Source: Candidatus Bipolaricaulota bacterium
GTDB lineage: Bacteria > Bipolaricaulota > Bipolaricaulia > UBA7950 > UBA9294
Direction of reading: 5' to 3'
NCBI GenBank assembly: GCA_023132915.1
Contig: JAGLXM010000105.1
Location: forward strand, 1-39,784
Length of the DNA stretch: 39,784 nucleotides
Positions 26,723-34,601 of this stretch are shown here, piece after piece. Every line of letters starts with the position of its first letter. Within the stretch, counting starts at the first letter, position 1. A program made the position numbers and the translations under genes. Below the pieces are notes generated by a model. It searched no databases. It was not told where the DNA came from and saw only the letters and a list, made by a program, of their open reading frames with translations.

Positions 26723-27499
26723 ATGACCAACCGTATCCTGTTTATCAATCCTTTCAAAGGAGAGATCTTCGATCAGCCCATCAGAGCGTTCATTGAAAAG
26801 GAAAAGAGAGCTGATACCGAGGTTGAGGTGGTCTCTTTGGAAAGAGGGCCAGAGCATTTGGAATACCATTACTATGAAGCATTGACCCTCGTAGATACCC
26901 TTAAGAAGATCGAGCAAGCCGAGAAAGAGGGATATGACGCCGCCGTCATCGGCTGTTTCTATGATCCCGGTTTGAGGGAAGCCCGCGAGATCACAAACAG
27001 CTTGGTGGTCACCGCGCCTGCAGAGGCCTCGATGCACATTGCAACAACGTTAGGTCATAAATTCTCCATCATCGTTGGTCGAGAGAAGTGGATCCCAAAG
27101 ATGTATGAGAACGTAGTGAATTACGGATTTAAAGATAGACTTGCCTCATTTAAGTCTGTTGGCTTAGGGGTGCACGATTTTCACAAGGATGAGGCAGAGA
27201 CTGCCAAGCGCTTGAAGGATGCGGCCAAAGAGGCGGTCAAGCAGGATCTTGCAGAAGTCGTTATCCTCGGTTGTACGATCCAGTTTGGGTTCTACAAAGA
27301 ACTCCAAGGATACATTGGTGTCCCGGTCATCGATGCCATCCTCGCGGCGTTTAAGTATGCGGAATTTCTCATTGAACTGCGGAAGAGGTTTAACTGGGGA
27401 CACAGCAAGGTCTATGGCTACGAAAGCCCTCCTCAAGATGAGATTCTTGGCTGGAAACTTGAGGAGCAATACGCAAGACAGGCCACGCAGGAGCAATGA
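26723..27499 (+). CDS. Asp/Glu/hydantoin racemase superfamily protein, copy 1
   Basis: MTNRILFINPFKGEIFDQPIRAFIEKE...DAAVIGCFYDPGLREAREITNSLVVTAPAEASMHIA...EVVILGCTIQFGFYKELQGYIGVPVIDAILAA; two conserved Cys in racemase positions. Confidence 0.8.
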   Translation: MTNRILFINPFKGEIFDQPIRAFIEKEKRADTEVEVVSLERGPEHLEYHYYEALTLVDTLKKIEQAEKEGYDAAVIGCFYDPGLREAREITNSLVVTAPAEASMHIATTLGHKFSIIVGREKWIPKMYENVVNYGFKDRLASFKSVGLGVHDFHKDEAETAKRLKDAAKEAVKQDLAEVVILGCTIQFGFYKELQGYIGVPVIDAILAAFKYAEFLIELRKRFNWGHSKVYGYESPPQDEILGWKLEEQYARQATQEQ

Positions 27500-27500
27500 T

Positions 27501-28274
27501 ATGCCAAACCGCATCTTGTGGATTAATCCGATCGGCTCAGCTGATTTCGATCCGCCAATGCAGGCGTTCCTTGAGACAGGCAAGCAGTCTGACACAGAGA
27601 TCAACGTCGTTTCTTTGAAGCGAGGGCCGTTGCATCTTGAGTACCACTACTATGGGGCATTGATTCTTGCCGATACGCTTCATCGGGTCAGACAAGCGGA
27701 GAATGAGGGCTATGAGGCGGTTGTGATCGGTTGCTTTTATGATCCTGGCCTGCGGGAAGCAAGGGAAATCACCGATAGGCTTGTTGTTACGGCACCGGCG
27801 GAATCCTGCCTCCACATCGCGGCAAGCCTGGGCCATCGCTTCTCGATCATCGTTGGGAGGAAGAAGTGGATCCCCAAGATGCGCGAGAATGTGGTCAACT
27901 ACGGCTTTGAAGATCGTCTCGCCTCATTCAAATCAGTCGATTTAGGGGTCTATGATTTTCAAAAAGACCCCGCTGAGACAGCAAGAAGGCTGAAAGCAGC
28001 TGCTAGAGAGGCTGTAGAGCAGGACTTGGCTGAGGTCATCATCTTAGGCTGCACAGCACAATTCGGTTTCTATAAGGAACTGCAAGAGGAACTGGGGGTC
28101 CCGGTGATCGATGCGATCCTCGCACCGTTGAAATACGCTGAATTCCTGATTGAGCTGAAGAAGCGGTTTAACTGGTCACAGAGCAAGCGGTACGGCTACG
28201 AGAGCCCACCCCAAGAGGAGATCAAACAGTGGAAGCTTGAGGAGCAGTACGGCACCTCGGGGCTTTGGGGGTAG
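27501..28274 (+). CDS. Asp/Glu/hydantoin racemase superfamily protein, copy 2
   Basis: MPNRILWINPIGSADFDPPMQAFLE...VVIGCFYDPGLREAREITDRLVVTAPAESCLHIAASLG...VIILGCTAQFGFYKELQEELGVPVIDAILAP; tandem paralog. Confidence 0.8.
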   Translation: MPNRILWINPIGSADFDPPMQAFLETGKQSDTEINVVSLKRGPLHLEYHYYGALILADTLHRVRQAENEGYEAVVIGCFYDPGLREAREITDRLVVTAPAESCLHIAASLGHRFSIIVGRKKWIPKMRENVVNYGFEDRLASFKSVDLGVYDFQKDPAETARRLKAAAREAVEQDLAEVIILGCTAQFGFYKELQEELGVPVIDAILAPLKYAEFLIELKKRFNWSQSKRYGYESPPQEEIKQWKLEEQYGTSGLWG

Positions 28275-28285
28275 GAAGGAGAAAG

Positions 28286-29884
28286 ATGACCGGAGAGTTA
28301 CGCGTTGGATTTGATGTTGGTGGTACCTTCACCGATGGTGTGCTCATGCGGGGGAGGGATGTGGTGGTCAAGGCCAAGTCCCTCACCACGCAGGACGTAA
28401 CCGCAGGGATCGTACAGGCATTGGATGCACTATTGAACAAATCTCGAGTGAATCCTGCTGAGGTGGCGATGGTCTCACTCGGCACAACGCATACGACAAA
28501 TGCCCTCATTGAGCGACGAAACCTGAATAAGGTGGGAATCTTTCGCCTTGGGGCTCCTGCCACCACCGCGATCCCGCCCCTCACCGGTTGGCCGGAGGAC
28601 CTTAAGCAGGCGATCAGTGGAACTGAGCTGGTACATGTGATTCGTGGTGGGTCTGAGTACGATGGACGAGATATCGTTCCGTTGGATAAACAAGCGATCG
28701 CTGAGGCGTGTCGTAACATGAAGGGGAAGGTAGACTCGGTGGCGATCACCGGGGTCTTCTCCCCTATCATTTCTGATCACGAAGAACAAGCGGCCGAGAT
28801 TGTGCGAGAGGTCCTCGGGGATGACATCCACATTACCCTCTCCCACCGCATCGCGACTATCTCGCTCCTTGAGCGGGAGAACTCAGCCATTTTGAACGCC
28901 TCGGTGATCACCGTGATGCAGCGGGCGGTCAACTCGTTGAAGACGGCGGTGAGTGAGAGAGGGATCACAGCGCCACTGTTCATCGTGCAGAACGACGGAA
29001 GCGTTATGTCCGTCGATTATGCCGTAGATTACCCCATCTTTACCGTTGCTTCGGGACCCGCGGCCAGTGTCCGGGGGTCGGTGTACCTCTCCGGGATCGA
29101 GGATGGTGTGGTAGTCGACATCGGTGGAACCTCCACCGACGTGGCCTACATTGTGAAGGGGTTCCCTCGCGAGTCGTCGATCACGGTGACAATCGGCGGG
29201 GTCAAGACGAACATCCGCTGCCCTGACCTCCTCTCGATCGCCTTGGGCGGCGGAACGATCGTCAAACACCAAGGAGAAGAGGTGAGTGCCCTTGGTCCTG
29301 AGAGTGTGGGGTACAACCTCGTCCGGCTTGGCAAGTCCTTTGGTGGGCCACTGCTCACAGTGCACGACACTGCAGTGGCTTTAGGCAAGCTCGATCGTAA
29401 GCTTGAGGTGTTTAAGACCGACTTTGTCACCCATCCGGAGAAGGTAAGTGCCTTGTCCAAGCGTTTGATAGAAAACGCTTGGGCAGTGATCAAGGCTGCG
29501 TTAGAAGAGGTCATCGACAAGATGAAGACTACTGTCGAGCCGGTACCAGCGATCTTTATCGGCGGCGGCGCGATGGTTGTTCCCAAGGAAGGGATCGCCG
29601 GCGTGAGCAAGGTGCTGTGTCCCGACCACTTCGAGGTGGGTGGGGCGGTCGGCACGACCATCGCCGAGATCGGGGCGTACGCCGAAGGTGTGGTCGATTT
29701 GGAAAAAGAAGATCGGGATAACGCTATCGCGCGGGTTACGGAACAGGCAAAAAACAACGCAAAGACAGCAGGAGCCATCCGGGAGACCGTGGAGGTCATC
29801 GACGTGGAAGAGATCCCGTTCACGTATATGCCGGGAAAACGCGAGAAGGTACGTATACGCGTGAAGGGGAAGATCCTCCGATGA
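28286..29884 (+). CDS. Hydantoinase/oxoprolinase A (HyuA) family protein, short form
   Basis: RVGFDVGGTFTDGVLMRGRDV...VSLGTTHTTNALIERRNLNKVG...VVDIGGTSTDVAYI...GGAVGTTIAEIGA; ASKHA phosphate motifs; 532 aa from ATG 28286. Confidence 0.88.
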   Translation: MTGELRVGFDVGGTFTDGVLMRGRDVVVKAKSLTTQDVTAGIVQALDALLNKSRVNPAEVAMVSLGTTHTTNALIERRNLNKVGIFRLGAPATTAIPPLTGWPEDLKQAISGTELVHVIRGGSEYDGRDIVPLDKQAIAEACRNMKGKVDSVAITGVFSPIISDHEEQAAEIVREVLGDDIHITLSHRIATISLLERENSAILNASVITVMQRAVNSLKTAVSERGITAPLFIVQNDGSVMSVDYAVDYPIFTVASGPAASVRGSVYLSGIEDGVVVDIGGTSTDVAYIVKGFPRESSITVTIGGVKTNIRCPDLLSIALGGGTIVKHQGEEVSALGPESVGYNLVRLGKSFGGPLLTVHDTAVALGKLDRKLEVFKTDFVTHPEKVSALSKRLIENAWAVIKAALEEVIDKMKTTVEPVPAIFIGGGAMVVPKEGIAGVSKVLCPDHFEVGGAVGTTIAEIGAYAEGVVDLEKEDRDNAIARVTEQAKNNAKTAGAIRETVEVIDVEEIPFTYMPGKREKVRIRVKGKILR

Positions 29885-31050
29885 AGGAAAAGAGAGTGAG
29901 CGCACGCGATATCCTGCAGGAATGGGATATCAAGGACTTTCGCGTCATCGACAAACAGGCGATCAGTGAGATCACGCTGGGGGCTTCGATCCTTGCCACC
30001 GGTGGCGGTGGAGACCCAGAGATTGGGCTTCTGTGGACGTACAAGGTGCTCGATGAAGGCAAGGAAATCCTCATGGTGGACCCGATGGAGATCCCTGATG
30101 AAATCCAGACAGCCAGTACAGCCTGCTTGGGAGCCGCACTTGTGCTGACAGAAAAGCCTCCAAGTGGAGGCGTACTTAACCTAGCGATACGTCGTCTTGA
30201 GCAGTACCTGGGGCGGCCGATCCAGGCGACTATCCCCATCGAGTGTGGGGGGGTTAACTCGCCGGTGGCGTATGCCGCAGCCGGAGAGCTCGGCGTTCCA
30301 GTGATAGACGTCGATGGGATGAACCGCGCCTTTCCCGAGCTACAGATGACGTCGTGGGTTACCCACGGGGTGCACTCGTCCCCGACTGTTTCAGTAGACA
30401 ACCGGAAGAACATCACCGTGATCGACACTGGCGATGACGACGTGCTGGCAGAGACCCTTGCCCGTCGAGTGGCGATGGCCTACGGCGGCATTTCCTGGAT
30501 TGCCACCTACCCGTTGACCGGGCGCCAGGTGAAGGAAGCCTCGATCCTCAATTCTCAAAGCATTGCCTGGGCCGCCGGTCATGCGGTGATGTGCGCTCGA
30601 CAAGAGCATCTCGATCCGATCGCGGAACTGTTGAAAAGCCTCAAAAAAGAGCGCGATGTGGAGGGTTTCCGGGTGTTCCGCGGTAAGATCGTAGATATAC
30701 GTCGGGAGTTCGGTTCTGAGACCAATAAGGGATTTACGTTAGGGCAAGTGATCATGGAAGGGATAGACGAGTATAAGGGACAAACCGCTTCCCTCGACTT
30801 CCAAAATGAGTGGCTCAACCTGCGTGTTGACGGGGAGGTACTCTGTCTGCCGCCGGACCTCATCGCGATCCTGGATTCAGAGACAGGAGAACCGATTCGC
30901 ACGGACATCATGAAGTATGGCTACCGAGGGACGATCGTCCTTATCCCGGCGCATGAGCGGATGCGAACCCCCAAGGGGATCGAGATGTTCGGCCCGCGAC
31001 ACTTCGGCTACGACCTGGACTACGTTCCGGTCGAGACACTGAACGGATGA
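29881..31050 (+). CDS. DUF917 family protein, copy 1
   Basis: ITLGASILATGGGGDPEIGLLWTYKVLDEGKEILMVDP...GGVNSPVAYAAAGELGVPVIDVDGMNRAFPELQMTS...YGGISWIATYPLTGRQVKEASI; overlaps the HyuA stop. Confidence 0.85.
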   Translation: MKEKRVSARDILQEWDIKDFRVIDKQAISEITLGASILATGGGGDPEIGLLWTYKVLDEGKEILMVDPMEIPDEIQTASTACLGAALVLTEKPPSGGVLNLAIRRLEQYLGRPIQATIPIECGGVNSPVAYAAAGELGVPVIDVDGMNRAFPELQMTSWVTHGVHSSPTVSVDNRKNITVIDTGDDDVLAETLARRVAMAYGGISWIATYPLTGRQVKEASILNSQSIAWAAGHAVMCARQEHLDPIAELLKSLKKERDVEGFRVFRGKIVDIRREFGSETNKGFTLGQVIMEGIDEYKGQTASLDFQNEWLNLRVDGEVLCLPPDLIAILDSETGEPIRTDIMKYGYRGTIVLIPAHERMRTPKGIEMFGPRHFGYDLDYVPVETLNG

Positions 31051-31060
31051 GGAGGTGCTG

Positions 31061-31336
31061 ATGAGCGTAGATTTAAAAGCCTTGGTTGAATCCGATCCAC
31101 GCATTGGCAGTGTGCTTAGAACTATCATTGAAACTGCCTATATCGAACGGCAGCGGCTGGAAGAGGTGGTGAACATTCCCCACGGGGAGATGGAATCATT
31201 GCTTTCGATCCTTTCCGAGAAGATGGTGGTCCTGGAACTTGCTAGTCAGGCCGATTCCAGTGTGGAATCCCGCGTTCCCAAGAAAGTGTACCTGATCAAT
31301 CCCGAGCTGGAACAGGCAGTTCGCGAGCTCATCTAG
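31061..31336 (+). CDS. Small protein, possible winged-helix fold, unknown function
   Basis: MSVDLKALVESDPRIGSVLRTIIETAYIERQRLEEVVNIPHGEMESLLSILSEKMVVLELASQADSSVESRVPKKVYLINPELEQAVRELI; GGAGGTG RBS before ATG 31061. Confidence 0.6.
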   Translation: MSVDLKALVESDPRIGSVLRTIIETAYIERQRLEEVVNIPHGEMESLLSILSEKMVVLELASQADSSVESRVPKKVYLINPELEQAVRELI

Positions 31337-31339
31337 GGA

Positions 31340-32428
31340 ATGGACTGCGTAACCCGGGTAGATGCCTTCGCGGCGAAGATGGGGAAGTATGACCTTGACC
31401 TTGCTCTTCTGTTTGACCGCGACAACATCAGATATTTCACCGGCTTTCGCTTAAACCGGGTTGTTAGCTCAATCCTGGCGGTATCGCGCAATGGGAATAC
31501 TACCTACATAGTTGCTCAATTAGACCTCAAGCGAGCGAAGCGGGACTGTTGGATTGAGCATGTGATCCCCTTTCCCGAGGATACGCCGAACTATCTCGCG
31601 TCCCTTGCTCCTTTGTTACGTGGGTCTCCAAGGCGAATCGGGGTGGAGAAGGACACTCTGACCCTTGCTCAGATGGAGTACATGATGGAGATAGCTGGGG
31701 CGGGCGTTGAGTTCGTGGATGTGCGAGGGCTCACTGCGCAGTTGCGGATCATCAAATCCGATGAGGAGATCGCTTGCATCCGCCGTGCCGCTGACGTGGC
31801 CAGTCGAGTGATGGATAAGGTGCGGCAAGAGATCCGCCCCGGCGTTCGCGAGGCAGAACTTGCCTCCTGGACAGGCTATCTTATGGGAAAAGAGGGTGCG
31901 GAGGGACCCTCTTTTGAGCCGTTCATGATGTCCGGGGAGAACGCGTGGCTTCCACAGCGGGTAGCCTCGCAGAAGGCCCTAAAGGATGGGGAGCTCGTTC
32001 TCCTGGACATGGGGGCGGTCTGTGACGGGTACTGTTCAGACATCACGCGCACCTTCGCGGTGGGAGAGGTTTCGCAGGAACAGAAGAGGGTCTTTCAGGT
32101 TGCGTGGAAGGCTCAGCAGGCTGCGATTGAAGCTATCCGACCCGGCGTACACGCCTTTGAGGTTGACGCTGCAGCGCGTGAGATTGTGGAAGCCGAAGGC
32201 CTAGCTGCTTACTTCCCTCACCTTACCGGGCATGGCGTGGGGGTCTCTGTACACGAAGCGCCCATCTTGGATAAAGGGGTGGATACGGTGCTTCAACCTG
32301 GGATGGTCGTCACTGTGGAACCCGGAGTGTACCTCCCCAGGGTGGGAGCAGCTCGTGTTGAGGACATGGTGCTTGTGACTACCAGTGGCTGCGAACTGTT
32401 GACGAGTGCGGCGCGTGACCTAGTGTAA
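31340..32428 (+). CDS. M24 family metallopeptidase (Xaa-Pro aminopeptidase/prolidase-like)
   Basis: LRIIKSDEEIACIRRAADVAS...LVLLDMGAVCDGYCSDITRTFAVG...HLTGHGVGVSVHEAPIL...LQPGMVVTVEPGVYLP...VEDMVLVT. Confidence 0.93.
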   Translation: MDCVTRVDAFAAKMGKYDLDLALLFDRDNIRYFTGFRLNRVVSSILAVSRNGNTTYIVAQLDLKRAKRDCWIEHVIPFPEDTPNYLASLAPLLRGSPRRIGVEKDTLTLAQMEYMMEIAGAGVEFVDVRGLTAQLRIIKSDEEIACIRRAADVASRVMDKVRQEIRPGVREAELASWTGYLMGKEGAEGPSFEPFMMSGENAWLPQRVASQKALKDGELVLLDMGAVCDGYCSDITRTFAVGEVSQEQKRVFQVAWKAQQAAIEAIRPGVHAFEVDAAAREIVEAEGLAAYFPHLTGHGVGVSVHEAPILDKGVDTVLQPGMVVTVEPGVYLPRVGAARVEDMVLVTTSGCELLTSAARDLV

Positions 32429-32437
32429 AAGGAGTGA

Positions 32438-33586
32438 GTGTTGAGTGTAAGAGAGATCCTGTCCGAATGGGGAGTCGGCGACTTCCGGGTGATCAATAAG
32501 CAGGCGCTTTCGGAGATTACTTTGGGTGCGTCGATCCTGGCCACGGGGGGCGGAGGGGATCCTGAGATCGGTCTGTTGTGGGCGTATAACGTGGTCGATC
32601 AGGGGAAGGAGATACTCCTTGTCGACCCCGAAGCGATGCCAGATGAGGCACTGGCGACGATCGCCGGTTGCCTTGGGGCGGCACTTGTCCTTACTGAGAA
32701 GCCTCCAAACGGGCAGGAGCTGTTCTGGTGTTACGATAAGCTGCGACGGTACATGGGGAAGCCGATCCAGGCGGTGATCCCTCCCGAGGCTGGTGGCGTG
32801 AATACCCCGGTTCCAATGGCGGTTGCCGGCGCAGTCGGGGTTCCTGTTATCGACGCCGATGGCATGGGACGCGCCTTCCCGGAACTTCAGATGACATCGT
32901 TTTATATCCATGGCGTCTCGCCGTCCCCCACGGCGGCGGCCGACGAAAAAGGGCATGTCACCATCTGTGATGCCAACGACGCTTTACTCACTGAACATAT
33001 CATCCGTGGTGCGGCGATGGCATACGGCGGTATCTCGTGGATTGCGGGGTATCCGATGACCGGGCGCCAACTCAAGGATACGGCGATCCTTAGATCCATC
33101 TCCATGGCGTGGGAACTGGGTGAGCGTGTGTTCAGCGCGCGGCGTAAACACCTTGACCCCATCGCTGAGGTGCTCAATCTCACCGGAGGGTATCGTGCCT
33201 TCCAGGGGAAGATCGTCGACATCAATCGAGAGTTCGGAGCGGAGAAGACCAAAGGATTCTCTTTGGGTGAGATCTTGATCGAAGGGATCGACACCTTCAA
33301 GGGACATAACGCTAAGATTGGCTTTCAGAATGAGTGGTTGACTCTGGAGGTGGACGGTGCAGTGCGTTGTATGCCTCCTGACCTGATTTGCATCCTTGAT
33401 CCGGCTACTGGGGAGCCGATCCGTACAGACATCGTCCGTTACGGCTACCGCGGAACAGTGGTTCTTATCCCCGCGCACGAACGGATGCGTACAGAGAAAG
33501 GGATCCAGACCTTTGGTCCCCGCTACTTTGGATACACCCACGACTATGTACCCGTGGAGAAATTGATGGAGGGGAAGGAAGGTTGA
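32438..33586 (+). CDS. DUF917 family protein, copy 2
   Basis: ITLGASILATGGGGDPEIGLLWAYNVVDQGKEILLVDP...GGVNTPVPMAVAGAVGVPVIDADGMGRAFPELQMTS; close paralog of 29881-31050. Confidence 0.85.
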   Translation: MLSVREILSEWGVGDFRVINKQALSEITLGASILATGGGGDPEIGLLWAYNVVDQGKEILLVDPEAMPDEALATIAGCLGAALVLTEKPPNGQELFWCYDKLRRYMGKPIQAVIPPEAGGVNTPVPMAVAGAVGVPVIDADGMGRAFPELQMTSFYIHGVSPSPTAAADEKGHVTICDANDALLTEHIIRGAAMAYGGISWIAGYPMTGRQLKDTAILRSISMAWELGERVFSARRKHLDPIAEVLNLTGGYRAFQGKIVDINREFGAEKTKGFSLGEILIEGIDTFKGHNAKIGFQNEWLTLEVDGAVRCMPPDLICILDPATGEPIRTDIVRYGYRGTVVLIPAHERMRTEKGIQTFGPRYFGYTHDYVPVEKLMEGKEG

Positions 33587-34563
33587 AGGTTCGTCGCTTG
33601 GTGCAGGTCGTGGATACCCACACCGCCGGTGAACCAACGCGTGTTGTCATCGGCGGTCTTCCTTCAATTCCCGGCCTGACAATGGAGGAGCGACGTACAT
33701 GGCTTACGGCTCACGCCGATGACCTGCGTCGGTTTCTCCTTAAGGAACCGCGGGGCCACCTCGACATGTTCGGGGCGATCGTTACACCACCGGCCGATCT
33801 CACTGCGGACTTCGGCTTAATCTTTCTCGATGGCGAAGGGTACTTGAGGATGTGCGGCCATGGCACGATCGGAGCGGTGACAGCCCTGGCATCGCTTGGC
33901 CAGATCAACAAGGAGACAGTGCTCCTCGACACACCTTCAGGCCTTGTGACCTGTCACCTCCGTTGGGAGGAGGGTGAGGTGTGCGCCGTCACCGTTGAGA
34001 ATGTTCCCTCCTTTTCCCTTAGGACCCTTGAGTGGAAGGGGGTACCCCTTCACGTGGCCTACGGAGGGAACCTTTTTGTGTTAGTCGAGGCAAGCTCCCT
34101 AAACATCAAGCTGAGGCGGCGCAATCTGCCCGAGATTGTAGACCTTGGGATGACGATTCGGCGTTGGAGTAATCAACATCATTCCTTCCAGCATCCGGCC
34201 ACCGGAGTTCCTCTGACAGTTGATCTTGTGGAGTTCTACGAGGAGGGTGCTCCTCCAAGGAACGTAGTCGTCTTTGGAGGTGGCCAGGTGGATCGCTCAC
34301 CCTGTGGAACAGGGACGTGCGCTAAGATGGCGTTGCTTTATGCTAAAGGCAAGCTGAGCGTAGGGGAAGATTATCGCTACCAAAGCATCTTAAATACGGA
34401 GTTTGTTGGACGGATCATCGCCGAGACCAAGGTGGGAGATACGCCCGGGATCCTTCCCGAGGTGACGGGATCCGCATACGTAATGGGGATTGGCTCCCTA
34501 ATGCTCACAGACGGTGATCCGTTTCCGACCGGATTTGATCTGGTGCGACGGGATATCGAATAG
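33583..34563 (+). CDS. Proline racemase / hydroxyproline epimerase family protein
   Basis: VDTHTAGEPTRVV...RMCGHGTIGAVTAL (first catalytic Cys) and DRSPCGTGTCAKMALL (second catalytic Cys). TTG start overlapping the upstream stop. Confidence 0.9.
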   Translation: MKVRRLVQVVDTHTAGEPTRVVIGGLPSIPGLTMEERRTWLTAHADDLRRFLLKEPRGHLDMFGAIVTPPADLTADFGLIFLDGEGYLRMCGHGTIGAVTALASLGQINKETVLLDTPSGLVTCHLRWEEGEVCAVTVENVPSFSLRTLEWKGVPLHVAYGGNLFVLVEASSLNIKLRRRNLPEIVDLGMTIRRWSNQHHSFQHPATGVPLTVDLVEFYEEGAPPRNVVVFGGGQVDRSPCGTGTCAKMALLYAKGKLSVGEDYRYQSILNTEFVGRIIAETKVGDTPGILPEVTGSAYVMGIGSLMLTDGDPFPTGFDLVRRDIE

Positions 34564-34601
34564 CTTAAATATGTGATCCCTAGTAATAGATAGAGGAGAG
34601 G

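Noticed and set aside
27219-27500. N-terminal 94 residues of the ORF-track entry 27219-28274
   Set aside because: They overlap the first racemase-like gene out of frame; ATG 27501 gives the paralogous start.
29146-29823. 225-aa Ser/Thr-rich ORF on the minus strand (and similar shadows at 29820-30428 and 32984-33637)
   Set aside because: Antisense shadows of HyuA and DUF917 genes; compositional artefacts.
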